Assembly: GCA_014218235.1 (NCBI GenBank)
Contig: CM024755.1
Coordinates: 159,333,941-159,397,940 of the forward strand
Direction: 5' to 3'
Source: Colocasia esculenta
Lineage: Eukaryota; Streptophyta; Magnoliopsida; Alismatales; Araceae
Length of the DNA: 64,000 nt
Below, piece after piece: positions 33,808-45,802 of the stretch (position 1 is the stretch's first letter; every line of letters starts with the position of its first letter). The notes below the pieces were generated by a model, which saw only the letters and a program-made list of their open reading frames with translations, searched no databases and was not told where the DNA came from. Both the position numbers and the translations under genes were made by a program.

Positions 33808-35296
33808 TTAATCAGGATTGCACATACCTATTTCTCTTCTTATTGAAGTAAATCTATCTTCATGGAGAGGTTTAGTAAATATATCAACTAATTGATTATC
33901 TGTAGAGACAAATTCAAGTAAAATATCTCCATTACTTACATGGTCTCTGATGAAATGATGTCTGACATCAATGTGCTTGGTTCTTGAGTGTTGAATTGGA
34001 TTTTTGGTCAAGTTGATTGCGCTTGTGTTATCACACAACATTGGAATTTCATGAAGTGTATGACCATAGTCTTCCAGTTGATGTTTGATCCATAGCAGTT
34101 GAGTGCAGCAACTTCCAGCTACAATGTATTCTGCTTCTATAGTGGACAAGGCTACTGAATTCTGCTTTCTAGAAGACCAAGAAATTAAGCATCTTGCAAG
34201 AATTTGACAAGTACCATTGGTGCTTTTTCTATCTATTTTGCATCCAGCATAGTCAGCATCACTATATTCAAACAATTTAAATTCAGAACATCTGGGATAC
34301 CATAAACCTAATTTACTTGTATTTATAAGGTATCTAAAAATTCTTTTAACAGCATTAACATGAGATACTTTTGGATCAGCCTGAAATCTAGCACACAAAT
34401 ATACACTGAACATTATGTCTGGTATACTAGCAGTAAGATAGAGTAATGACCCAATCATGCCTCTATAGATCTTCTGATCTACTTTCTTACCAAGTGGATC
34501 ACTATCTAACTTAATTCCTGAGCTCATGGGTGTTCCTAAAGGATTACACTTGTCAAAATCATATTTATATAGTAAATCTGAAATATACTTGGTTTAATAA
34601 ATATGAGTACCTTCCTTAGTCTGCTTGATTTGCAAGCCAAGAAAATAATTAAGCTCACCCATCATGCTCATTTCAAATTCACTTTGCATAAGGTTTTCAA
34701 AGAATTTGCAGAGTGATTCATTAGTAGAACCAAAAATAATATCATCAACATATATTTGTATAATCAAGATTCCTTCTGAAAATTTCTTAATAAATAGGGT
34801 GTAATCTACTTTACCTCTTGAAAAATCATGTGATATAAGATAAGCACTGAGTCTTTCATACTAGGCTCTCGGTGCTTGTTTCAAACCATATAGTTCTTTC
34901 TTTAAACAAAAAACATGATTTGGATATTTAGTATCTTCAAAACTAAGAGGTTGCTCAACATAAACTTCTTCTTTTATGAAACCGTTCAGAAAAGTACTTT
35001 TAACATCCATTTAAAATAAATTGATATTAAGAGAACATGCATATGCTAATAAAATTATAATTGCCTCTAATCTAGCAATTGGAGCATATGTTTCATCAAA
35101 ATTAATACCTTCCTATTGGGAATATCCTTGTGCTACCAGTCTGGCCTTGTTCTTGGTGATTACTCCTGATTCATCCATTTTGTTTGTAAAGACCCATCTG
35201 GTCCCAATAACTGGATGGTCAGAAGGTCTAGGGACAAGAGTCCAGACCTGGCTGCGTTGGAACTGGTTAAGTTCCTCTTGCATAGTTAGGATCTAA
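33808..35296 (-). pseudogene. Reverse transcriptase-RNase H of element B
   Basis: The copia RT is readable in one frame: SDHPVIGTRWVFTNKMDES, KARLVAQGYSQ, then YVDDIIFGSTNESLCKFFEN with the catalytic Asp pair, then GELNYFLGLQIKQ. RNase H follows with YSDADYAGCKIDRKST, a TIEAEYI segment and HIDVRHHFIRDHV, ending in GMCNPD. At least five in-frame stops interrupt the RT part, including two Trp-to-TAG and two apparent Gln-to-TAA changes. The last 240 residues (34527-33808) are open. The element cannot make this enzyme as written. Confidence 0.9.
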
Positions 35297-36466
35297 GATT
35301 CATCTGTCATTGCATCATTGATTGTCTTAGTCTCAATTTGAGAAACAAATGCACAAAAATCACAGGGAATTGTCATACCTCTTGTTCTTATCCTATCTTG
35401 AGGATCACCTATCATATTTTCTCTTGGATGATCTCTGTGATTCCTTAATTCTCTAGGTAGTCCTTCCTGTGCTTCTTCTTGCTGTTGTAGTTCTTCTAGT
35501 GGAGGATCTTCCTTATCTTCATCTTTTTCTTTAAGAGAAGTTTGTTCCAGATCCCTGCACAATTCTTCAACATCTTCTTCTTCTATTTTCTTAATAGAAA
35601 GGTTAGTTTCATCAAATAAAATATGAATCGATTGTTCTATAGTTAAAGTTCTTCTGTTAAACACTTTGTATCCTCTAGGCTTTGAGATATATCCTAGCAG
35701 AAAACCTTTATCACTTTTAGCATCTAATTTTCCTAAATTATCTTTTCCATTATTCAAAATGAAACACTTACAACCAAAGGGTTGAAGATGACTGACATTT
35801 GGCTTCTTCTCCTTGTATAGCTCATAAGGTGTCTTCATTAGTATTGGTCTGATCATACACTTGTTGATGATGTAGCAGGCTGTGTTGACTACTTCTGCCC
35901 AGAAATATCTTGGTAGATTGTATTATGTAAGCATTGTTCTGGTCATATCTAGCAGTGTTCTGTTCTTTCTTTCTACTACTCCATTTTGTTGAGGTGTTCT
36001 TGGTGAAAAGAAATTGTGTTCTATGCCATTTTCTTCACAGAATTTGACAAATTCTTCACTTTTAAATTCTCCACCATGGTCAGATCTAATACTGATTATT
36101 TGGAACTTTTGGCTCTTCTGTACTAGTCTGCTGAACATCAGAAAGGCTGAAACAATTTCTGATTTGGCTTCCAAAAATGATACCCAAGTGTACCTTGAAT
36201 AATCATCCACAATTACATAGCCATAAACTTCTCCTCCAAGACTTACTATTCTTATAGGTCCAAACAAGTCCATGTGAATATGTTCCAATGGTTTGGAAGT
36301 TGTTACTAAGGTCTTGGACTGAAATGATGTCTTGGTTTTCTTTCCTTTTGGAAGACCTTCAACTAGATCATGCTTGATTAATTTCTTGATCACTGATGTG
36401 CTTGCATGTCCTAGTCTTCTGTGCCACAAATCAGTCTCTTCACTCTTTGTAGTTGCAAGACATAAC
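35297..36466 (-). pseudogene. Integrase of element B (zinc site damaged)
   Basis: The region opens WHRRLGHASTSVIKKLI and then goes directly from LVEGLPK to GKKTKTSFQSK. About 17 residues that normally hold the CxxC half of the HHCC zinc site are missing. The catalytic core is recognisable: HMDLFGPI, IRSDHGGEF and SPRTPQQNGVVERKNRT. The C-terminal part follows (YKEKKPNVSHLQPFGCKCF, GYISKPRGYKVFNRRT) with an acidic, Glu-rich linker. The DDE residues are present, but the zinc domain should not fold. Confidence 0.87.
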
Positions 36467-36841
36467 TTAACTTCTTGTAATTCTACTAATTGTAGAGTAT
36501 AGATTTTTTATTCTTTGTGCTTCAAAGATTGTTTTTCCATCCTTTTGAATAATGCACTTATCATTCTGAAACTTTACCAAGTGACCTTTGTCACACAGTT
36601 GACTAATGCTAATAAGATTATGCTTTAATCCTTCTACATACATAACATCTTCCATCAAATCCTTTTCTTTTGTTCCTACTGTTCCACATCCTAACACTTT
36701 GCCTTTACCATTATCTCCATAAGTGACTTGACCAACCTCATCTCTAAAACTTGTAAATAGCTTTCTGTCACCTGCCATATGTCTTGGGCACCTACTATTC
36801 AAATACCATTTGGATGCTCTCAGGCGACCCTGTAAACAAAA
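36467..36841 (-). pseudogene. Protease region of element B (active site changed)
   Basis: The copia protease segment reads WYLNSRCPRHMAGDRKLF where element C has WYLDSGCSRRMTGNRSLF. The catalytic Asp-Ser-Gly triad is therefore Asn-Ser-Arg here. Downstream, VTYGDNGKGKVLGCGTVG and GLKHNLISISQLCDKGH are typical and well kept. Loss of the Asp should abolish proteolysis. Confidence 0.88.
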
Positions 36842-38620
36842 TTAAGTTGTAACTTTTGGTACCCAAATTTTCTTAGGTCCTTGATGGTTAGTCTTTAGAA
36901 TCCAAAGCAAGTGTCTAGTTGTGTAGGTGCTGACTGTGTGTCCTAATTGGTTACAGTAACTACAACATAAATCATATGCAATCTTTACATGTGTAGTGTT
37001 TTTAGATTTCATTTTTTGTTTGTAGACATACTGATTGACCTTTCTAGGATTTTTAATTTCCTTTTCTTTCACAAATTTAGGAGTTGGGTATTTTTCAAGA
37101 TAGATAATATTTTCTTCATTTGTTGGAGGTGTATATCCTACTCCATATTTCTTTTTACCTGTTTGAGCACCTTTTAGTTTTACAACCAAAGATGTTTTAC
37201 AGTTAGTAATTTTATCTATAGTAGCTTTTAGATAATTATTTTATTCTCTTAATTTTTCTTCATCTTTCAATTCTTTTAGATTTGATTCAATTTTCATGAT
37301 TTTACTACTTTTAACTTTTAAATCTTCACACAGTAGTTCATTTGATCTTTTTGTTTCAGTTAAATTTTGTCCTAATCTTTTTACTTTATTTTTTAGAAAA
37401 GTATTAGATTTTTATTGATTCAGTAAATTTAACTAATTTATTTTCATATGTTTAACTACTTTTTTATATTTCTCATACAATTCATTAAACGCATCTTCTA
37501 GACTATTAGAATCGGATTCAGAACATGATGTAAAGGAGGTTTCAGAATTTACCTGGTCTAGTCCTGCCATAAGGGCTAGATTGGCTTGTTCCTCTTCTTC
37601 TGATTCTGAGCCTGAAAAGTCTGAACTTGTAGGTTCTTCATTATCCCAAGCTGCGGCCATTGTCTTCTTCTTGTATTTTCTGAAATTTCTTTATTTACCT
37701 TTCTTCTTCTCAAATCTTTCAACTGGATCTTTCTTCTTGAGCTTAGGACATTCTGACTTGTAATGTCCAGGTTGATTACACTCATAGCAAGTTGGTTCTT
37801 TCTTCTTTTCCTTTTTGAAGTATCTCTTCGACCCGAACTTCTTCTTCTTCTTGGAAAGAATCCTTTGGAGTTTTCTTGACAGTATAGCTTCATCATCACT
37901 GCCTTCTGATTTCTCTTTTGAATCCTCAGAGGAAGAAGAATCTGCAGCTTTCAAAGTATTTGGCATTTTCTTTTTCAAAGATCCTTCAGAAAATCTTTCC
38001 ATATTGATTTCATGAGCCATTAAAGAACCAATCAATTTATCAACAGAAAGTTCTGTTAGATCCTGTGCTTCTTCAATAGTAGTGACCTTAGGGGTCCAGG
38101 CCTGAGTCAATGATCTTAGAATCTTTCTTACTGTTTCTTCATTAGTAAGATTTTTACCTAGTGAACTCAAACCTACTATTATATTTGAGAATCTATTATA
38201 CATTAGGGTTATATTTTCATTAGGAAGCATTTTGAATTGTTCATATTGAGAGACAAGAATATCTATTCTAGTTTGCTTTACTCTATCAGTTCCTTCATAA
38301 GTTACTTGTAGTTTGTCCCACATTTCCTTAGCAGTTCTACAAGCAGATAATCTGTTAAACTCTCTTTTGGATAAAGCACAACATAGATAATTCTTGGTTG
38401 TATAGTTTAGGGACATATTTCTTTTGTTAGCTATAGATAATGCAGAAGTTCCATCAACAATTATAGCAAAATCACCTTGTTCTATTACCTGCCACAGATC
38501 AAAGTCTGTGCCTCAAATGAAGCATTTCATTCTCATCTTCCAATACTGGTAATCCTCACCATCGAAGAATGGTGGTCTGGTGACTGACTGACCTTCATAG
38601 TTGTGAGCTTCAGATGCCAT
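36842..38620 (-). pseudogene. gag: gag of element B
   Basis: A start at 38620 gives MASEAHNYEGQSVTRPPFFD, the usual copia gag opening. One in-frame TGA follows near residue 35. The UBN2-type gag region runs through ALSKREFNRLSACRTAKEMW and RKILRSLTQAWTPKVTTIEE. A first zinc knuckle CYECNQPGHYKSEC is intact. A Ser/Glu-rich segment and a second knuckle-like motif CSYCNQLGHTVSTY (last Cys changed to Tyr) follow, ending IWVPKVTT. Frameshifts occur after 37690 and between 37433 and 37190. Confidence 0.88.
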
Positions 38621-38657
38621 CTCTTTTCAAATCTCTCAATTCATCTGAGAAGACCTT

Positions 38658-38669
38658 GCTCTGATACCA
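38658..38669 (-). other. Primer binding site of element B
   Basis: The minus strand reads TGGTATCAGAGC two bases after the LTR end. This is the standard site for initiator tRNA-Met. Confidence 0.92.
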
Positions 38670-38671
38670 CT

Positions 38672-39321
38672 TGTTGGATCGAGATGGCTCTTTAGGTGTC
38701 CTAGAAGGGGGTGAATAGGACTTCTTGCACTTTTAAAATTTATCTGAAAATAGATAACACTAAATAGAGTTTTTAGTACTTAGTGTGGTGTGTGTGAAAC
38801 AAGTGAAAACTTGGCAGAAACAATCACATAATTGCACAAGAGATTTTATCCTAGTTCGGCCCTTCCCACATGGAAGTCCTACGTCCAGTCGCCAAGTAAC
38901 CTCTTGGGATTTCACTAAACTACCAAGAACATTTGGCCTTCTCTCAACTTGAGAGGTATTACAAACTCACTTGCAACCAAGCAAGTCTTCCCTTTACAAA
39001 GGGGTACAAAGACCACCTACACCAGTAGGTCTTCCCTTCAGAAGAGGGGCACTGTAGGAAACAAACCTCCTGCGGGTTATCTAACACAGAAATGAAAAAC
39101 ACTTGTGTGTCTACTCAAAAGAATGAGCAAACACAGAGAGTCAGAAAGAGATACAAATAAGAATTGGAGCTCTAACTCTTTCAGAATCTAAGTGGGTGGA
39201 CTGAGAAAGATCTACAGCTACAGAATGCCACCCAACAAGAAAAGATTTCTATAAACAAGAGAGCTTGGAACTCGAGGAGTAGCAGCTCTCTTTCTCTTTT
39301 CAGTAGGAAGCTTGTGGTGAC
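38672..39321 (-). repeat. 5' LTR of element B, first part
   Basis: It starts TGTTGGATCGAGATGG on the plus strand and matches 26018-26442. It is cut at 39321 by element C, after the target GTGAC (39317-39321), and is expected to continue at 63666. Confidence 0.82.
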
Positions 39322-39882
39322 TGTTACCCAGCTAGCAAGCCCAGAGGGGGGGTGAATGGATTGCTAAAAATCTTTTTGGATTAAAACCTGCTAATAAAAA
39401 TACTTAACAAATAATCACTAAGAACGATGGTTAGAATTAGAGAGGATGAAGACAAACAAGAAAACACACAAACACAAGAGATTTTTATCCTAGTTCGGAT
39501 CTCCTATCCCAAGGAGTCCTACGTCCAGTCCCCAAGCAACAACTTGGGATTTCACTAACTAAGGGTATTGTCCCCCTTAAGGACTCTTACACATCCAGCC
39601 GCAGCTGGCCTTCTCTTCAAAACCTGAAGAGGTACAAACTACCACCTGATACACAGGTCTTCCTTCCTCAATGAAGGGAATAACAACCACCTGATTCCAA
39701 CAGGTCTTCTCTTCACACACAAAGAGGAATACACACAAAGAATGTGATAAAGGCGAATGGCCCCTAGACCAAGCTTACAACATATTGCTTGAGCTAAGGC
39801 AGAATCTGAGAGGCAAAGATTTGCAACAAGAAAACTCTAAGAACTACAAAAGCTCTCCAAAGGCTAAGCAAATGAAAGCGGA

Positions 39883-40024
39883 GAGCAAAGAGCTAAAGGA
39901 ATGGTGGAATGATGCAAATCAGCTCTTCTTCTTGCTCGCAAGATGTTAATGAGGAGCAAAGAGCTAAAGGAATGGTGGAATGATGCAAATCAGCTCTTCT
40001 TCTTGCTCGCAAGATGTTAATGAG
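39883..40024. repeat. 71-bp tandem duplication in one LTR of element C
   Basis: Two consecutive copies start GAGCAAAGAGCTAAAGGAATG at 39883 and 39954. The 5' LTR (51280-51350) has a single copy, so the duplication arose in this LTR after insertion, or is an assembly error. Confidence 0.9.
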
Positions 40025-41109
40025 TTCTGTGTAAGCTCTATCTTGCAAAAAGTGTTCTTCATGAAGTCCTCAGTCTTCTATATATATCTTCTCTTTTTAA
40101 AATAGTCGTTGAAGTGTTCGTTGTCTCTTTGTTTGAAGCACGTTAGACTGTGTGGACCAATGTGTGGAACAGGCAATCTTGAAGTCATTAATGCTCAGAC
40201 AGACACTCACACAAAGAGAAAATTTATCCTGATATCTCTCACTTCAGGTTGTCTAACGGTGTAGGGTTTTGGTACTGTCAAATACCTGTGAGCAATAAAT
40301 ACCAAAACACAGACAACTATATTGCTTCTATGCTGTCAGTCAATCGTTAGAAACAATGCTATAAGAATGTACACCAGAATAGAAATGCCATTCTGTCACC
40401 CTGAAAAGCATTTGCTAAAGATACACTGGTGTAGAAGGCTCTCAGATATGCGATGTGCAGAGAGGTGTACGATCACAATAAATGCAAGATACAGTGATAT
40501 ACGCGGGAAGACTTTGAACACCACAGTGCTTCAAGAATATGTTTGAATATAATAGAGAATAGATATTTTTAAAATTTTCTGGAAAGATAATAAAGAGTGT
40601 ATGACAATTCATTCAAACCAAAGTCATTGTGAAGAGAGTTGTGGTGTGCGTGAAATCGATGTCATAATCATAATTCATGCATAGATGAAATCTATGTAGA
40701 TGTAAACCATGAAATCGTTGTTTTTACTTATGAAATCGTTGTTCAACAAAATCGCTGTTCAGATGAAAGCAAATCATTGTACAAGCAAATCGTTGTACAA
40801 GTGAAAGCAAATAGTTGTTTGAGCAAATCGTTGTTTAAGTGAAAGCAAATCGTTGTACAAGCAAATCATTGTACAAGCAAATCGTTGTACAAGCAAATCA
40901 TTGTATAAGCAAATCGTTGTTTGACTTATCGAATCGTTACAACAATCAAATTGTTGTGTAACTTATCGAATCGTTACAGTAATCAAATCATTGTTTGACT
41001 TATTGAATCGTTACAACAATCAAATCGTTGTGTAACTTATCGAATCATTACAACAATCAAATCGTTGTGTAACTTATCGAATCGTTACAGTAATCAAATC
41101 GTTGTTTCA

Positions 41110-41520
41110 CTTATCGAATCGTTACAGCGATCGAATCGTTGTTTTACTTATGAAATCGTTATGCTATAAAGGAAATCGATACAGCGATAGAATCGTTCTT
41201 TTACTTATGAAATCGTTATGCTATAAAGAAAATCGATATAGCGATAGAATCGTTCTTTTACTTATGAAATCGTTATGCTATAAAGGAAATCGATACAGCG
41301 ATAGAATCGTTCTTTTACTTATGAAATCGTTATGCTATAAAGGAAATCGATATAGTGATAGAATCATTCTTGTACTTATGAAATTGTTATGCTATAAAGG
41401 AAATTGATACAGTGATAGAATCGTTCTTTTACTTATGAAATCATTATACTATAAAGGAAATCGATATAGCGATAGAATCGTTCTTTTACTTATGAAATCG
41501 TTATGCTATAAAGGAAATCT
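41110..41520. repeat. 57-bp minisatellite in the 3' LTR of element C
   Basis: About seven copies of a 57-bp unit containing GAAATCGATACAGCGATAG and CTTATGAAATCGTTATGC. The period is a multiple of three, so it produces an open frame with a repeated 19-residue unit. It has no sign of being a protein gene. Confidence 0.92.
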
Positions 41521-41712
41521 ATGTGTACTTAGGAGAAATGCATGATCTGAACTTTGAATAATCAGTGTGTGAAGATAACTTACAGATTTTGCTTGGATTA
41601 TTTCCTGTGGATGAACTTCAGAAAAGATTGTTAGAAAATATTTGTTGAGGTTTTGTTAGTCACCAAAATTGTATATAATTAAATAAATTATATGGGGATT
41701 GACTGATCATCA

Positions 41713-41726
41713 ATCTCCCCCTTTTT
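41713..41726 (-). other. Polypurine tract of element C
   Basis: On the minus strand AAAAAGGGGGAGAT lies directly before the 3' LTR start TGATGATCAG. Confidence 0.85.
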
Positions 41727-41844
41727 GGTGATGACAAAATATAACATAAAAAAATGTGAAGTACTGAAATGAATTTAAATTGCTGTCTAAATTTAAATGA
41801 ATTTGGTAAATGTCAAGAATGTTGAAATAAATTTGAAATGCACC

Positions 41845-44800
41845 TTAAGCAATAGTGTAGGAAGGTCCCATAACAGGAACCATCCGCTGGATGTGGAGTT
41901 GTCTTTGAGCTCCTATGAAAGTTGCATATTCATCATTTCCAAGAGACATCTTGTAGGAACTGGAGGTGCCAAAACTGGCATGCTGAAGGAACTGGTCGAT
42001 AGTAATTAGATAGAATATCTGTTGTGCCTTCAGTTCCTTTTTCAGAGCAACAAAAACTTTATACCTTTCAACCCAAATGGCAAAAGGATCCTGAATAAGA
42101 TGGAAGGAGTTTAGATCCAAAAATTCTTCAGCTAAAAGAGTGGGCTTCCTAAATCTAAGCAATGAAATGTTCAGATTGGCTAGCTGCTGAGCAGATTGGT
42201 TGTAGTGCTTTTCCCAATCAAATGGAGAAAGCCTCTCACACTCAGACAAGACGGGAGCAAGCACATCTGACTTGATATAGCCCCAATGATATTCTCTGAA
42301 CAAGAACCTGTGGAAGGCAAGAGGAGCTCCTTGCTAAACAGTGATTCTGCCCATCACCTTAGCAAATCTTTCAAAAATGATAGGGCCAACTGAGGAATCC
42401 ATGACTAAGGAGTGAAGCTTAGGGAGGAAAACCAGGTCTGGAATTTCAAGGTAGCAAAATCTACTTGAAAGGTAGTGTTAACCGGATTTTCAATTCGGAG
42501 TTCTGCAATGGCTGCCCTGAATTGCCCAAGCTGAATTTCTGGCAATTTGTTGAGAAACCTATAATCTTGGAACATCTGGAAATATCTGATCAGCTTGATT
42601 TCTTTTTGAATGAAGGGACCCCAGGTGTGCTTGTGGTGAATAATAAACCACTCACTCAGTGTGAGAGGGTGGTCTCTGAGAGGGAACCTGACAGACTTGG
42701 CAAGAATGAATTTCCTGTATAAGGACTGATGGCCCTGAGCCCACTGATCTTCAGTCTTAGATTCAGCCATTGAAAAATTTTGGATTGATCAACATTAGAT
42801 AGAGGAGAAAGAGGGAGAACAATTTGGAGGTGGTCTGTGAGGGTGAGGTGAGGGAGGCCACAAACTGTGGCAAAAATGCATTTCTGCAGGAATTCAGAAT
42901 AGATAGATCTCCTTCTATTTTCAACAGAAAGAGAGAACCAAAGGGGTGGAAAATGAGGTTTAGAGGAGAGGGCAAGGTCCTCGGAGACTTTCCTCTTTTT
43001 AGGAGCAGGACTGGAAGAGCCTGTCCTGTGAACATGAGAGAAAGGGAGAGGACTGAGTGAAGAATTACTTCTTCAAACTCATCTTTGATGTCCTCAATGA
43101 CCACACCCGGAACTCGAGCACCCTCCGGAATGAGAGTTATAAATGAGGGTCAGGAGGAGGTGGAATAGAGGGTCCAGCAGAGAATGGACCAGATGAGGAG
43201 GTTCCAGCTGAAGAAGATGATGCTGGAGGTGCCTCAAAACTGGGAGGAGGAGGAATAAAGGTGGAAGAAGGAGGTGAGGAAGAAGTGGTAGCAGGAAATG
43301 GTGCAGGTGAGGAGATGTGTTTTGGAAGGGGTTGTTTGAAGGTGGCAGGAGCTGGAGGGGCAGTGGATGATGAAGGTGGAGAAGGAGGGACTGAGTCTGA
43401 AGAGGAGAAGAGATAGGTGGCTCTGGGGGCTCGGCCTCTTCTACAGGAGCTTCAACTCTTGCTTGCTCTGCTTCGGATACCACTGGCCCTGATGGCCCAG
43501 ACTCTTCCACAACTGGCCCTGAAGGCCCTGACTCCTCAACAACAGATGGCCCTGATGGCCTGGAAACTACTTCAAAAAGTCTTGGTGGCCGGATTGCTTC
43601 TTCATTACTTGGCCCTGATGGCCCTGGAACCTCTGGAGCTATTGGAGTGGGAGCAGGAGGGGCAGGAGTAGACAATTGCGCCCTCACCAAATCTAAAAGA
43701 TTTGACACTAATTCCTTCATGCTTCCCAGCTCATTTCTCATTCCTCGCAACACTGCTTTGACCATTGCCAGCTCTTTGACTCCAGTGGTCTGGCTAATAA
43801 AAATGGAAGAGATATCAGACTGTACAGAGCAGAGGATTTTCCCTTGTGCATCTAATCTTTCAATCACAGGTTTCAAGTGCACAAGTACCCTTTTCTTCTT
43901 TGATCTCTAGTGTGCCTTCCTGGTAAGTAGTGGAATTTGAGTGGCCACACCCTTTCCTTTATCTCTAGTTCCAGCAACTGACTCATATCAATATCATTTG
44001 CACCATCAAAGGTGCTCTCCACAAGACCTTCTTGAAACTTATCAGTAGGGGCATTAACAGTTGGCTTCCCCTGAGTGTTTGCTTCCTTTTCAATCACATG
44101 CTTCCCCTGAGTTGGAGCATCCTCCACATGCACATCTTCACTATGGCTTGGTGTCACTACCTCTTAACTGGCCACTGCTATACTGGCTTCTTCAGCAAGA
44201 CTCTTTTCTATGTGGCCTGGTGTCACATCTTTGGAAATAGCTGCTCCCTGGCCAACTTCTACACTAGCAACTTCAGCAGAAAAAATTTGAGGGATTTCTT
44301 CTTGAATTTATTCCTGCTCCCCCTGGATGATAGCAACAGCCTCTAAGACTTCTTCAAGTATAGATGTAATAACTGTTGAGGGGGTCTCAACCTCAAATGG
44401 TTGCCTAATGGGCCCAATGTGCGCAGGATTAATTTCTTCAATTCTTCTTCCACTGGCCACTGGTTCTTCTATTCTAAATGTTTCCTCCTCTTCTTGGACC
44501 ACTGGGATTTCTAATTTGATTGCCTCTTCTTGATTGCTAGAACTTCAGGAGCTTCTGCAATAATGGCCTCTCCTTCTGCTACAGAGGTCTTGGTCCAAAC
44601 ACTTCCTATTAAGGAAAAACCACTTTTCTTTAGATTTCTGGACCTGATAGGCTGGCCCATCTTCTCCATCACTTCACCATTCAAATCAATATTGTAATGC
44701 CTGAATATCCTGGTTGGAAGATGAGCATACAAAAGTGATACATTCAGCTTTTTCTTCTTACCCCATACCATAGTTGTAGCAAACTTCATCCTTTCAATAA

Positions 44801-45392
44801 TTACTTAAGCCATATTTATATCTTGATTTTGGATTGCCCAAAACATCATATCAGAATCAGCCTTAGGGCAAGTCGAGAAAGTGGCGCTCCTAGATACAAG
44901 AATCTGGCACACAATAAAATGTAGAATCCTGTTGAATGCATTCAGATGGTTGATGTCTATCTTCCCATCCTTCAGCTTGTACTCCGTACCGATGATGCCT
45001 AACCCCTTGGCATGGGTATCCACACTATCTACTCCGCTTCGACCAACGGTAGATACTCCAAAATGACTTTCCAAAAGATCAAATGTGATGTGGCTAGGTG
45101 TACCTTTAATTGAGGAGGTAAGGGACCCATCTTCTTCGGACTTCAGGCAAGTGAAGAACGCCTTGACCAGGTCTGGACAGCTAGCTTCAGAAACTGTGAC
45201 CATTTTCATCCATTTCATCCTCTGAATCGCTGCCATAACACTGTGCATCCCATTTTACTCTAAATCTGCAATATCTACGGCCTTATTACCACAAATCTTG
45301 ATCTTCACTACTGCAAATCTTTCCTGCTGCTCTGCTGTGAGGAAGGCGACGCTGTATCCACCAACTATGCTGGAGCTCCTAGAAGCGGCCAT
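41845..45392 (-). pseudogene. Env-like 3' ORF region of element C (broken)
   Basis: A start at 45392 gives MAASRSSSIVGGYSVAFLTA. After one stop the frame continues with SSIKGTPSHITFDLLESHFG, DMMFWAIQNQDINMA, and LNVSLLYAHLPTRIFRHYNI, a pattern I associate with 'putative plant transposon protein' entries. A middle part (43882-43094) has a helical stretch and GPSGP repeats rich in Pro, Ser and Glu. Two more open segments (42770-42405, 42303-41845) are Phe/Leu-rich and unrecognised. Stops and shifts occur between the segments. The position after RNase H and before the 3' LTR matches the env-like ORF of SIRE-type elements. No signal peptide or clear membrane anchor is evident, so calling it an envelope would be unsupported. 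Confidence 0.65.
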
Positions 45393-45802
45393 GGATTTTG
45401 ATGGGAAAGGTTTCTGGACGATCGTGGGAAGCAATGGAACATAAGCCCTCAAGAAATTTTGGCGGGAACAGAGAGATCCTTTCAAAATCACACAAAGAGG
45501 AGTCTGGAATCGATAGGGTTTATCGCTCCAAGCAAGTCGAAAGAGGAGAGAGAGAGATGAAATCGATATGGCATGGATTTCGCGCCTTAGCGACAGAACA
45601 TAAAGGTGATTTTTGAAAAGTCACATCAATAAATGCGGAAAACGACAAAAGAGGAGACTATTACGCAGGCGATAAGAACTTTTAAACAATGAACCGTCAA
45701 AGCAATTTATGACGCAAGCAATAAAGAATTTTCTTGATTTCGGGAGAGAGAGAAAGAATTATTCTGAAATTTTATTATTTTAGTTATGTGCAGAAAAATC
45801 TA
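45393..45802 (-). other. Spacer between element C pol and its 3' ORF
   Basis: About 400 bases with no conserved coding sequence. It would contain the 5' leader of any subgenomic message for the env-like ORF. Confidence 0.5.

Larger units (their letters stand above)
39322..41712 (-). repeat. 3' LTR of element C
   Basis: On the plus strand it runs from TGTTACCCAGCTAGC to CTGATCATCA, so the element-sense LTR starts TGATGATCAG. It carries a 71-bp tandem duplication (39883-40024), a TATATATA site (40079-40086), ATCGTTG-rich repeats (about 40690-41150) and a 57-bp minisatellite (about 41110-41520). Confidence 0.9.
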
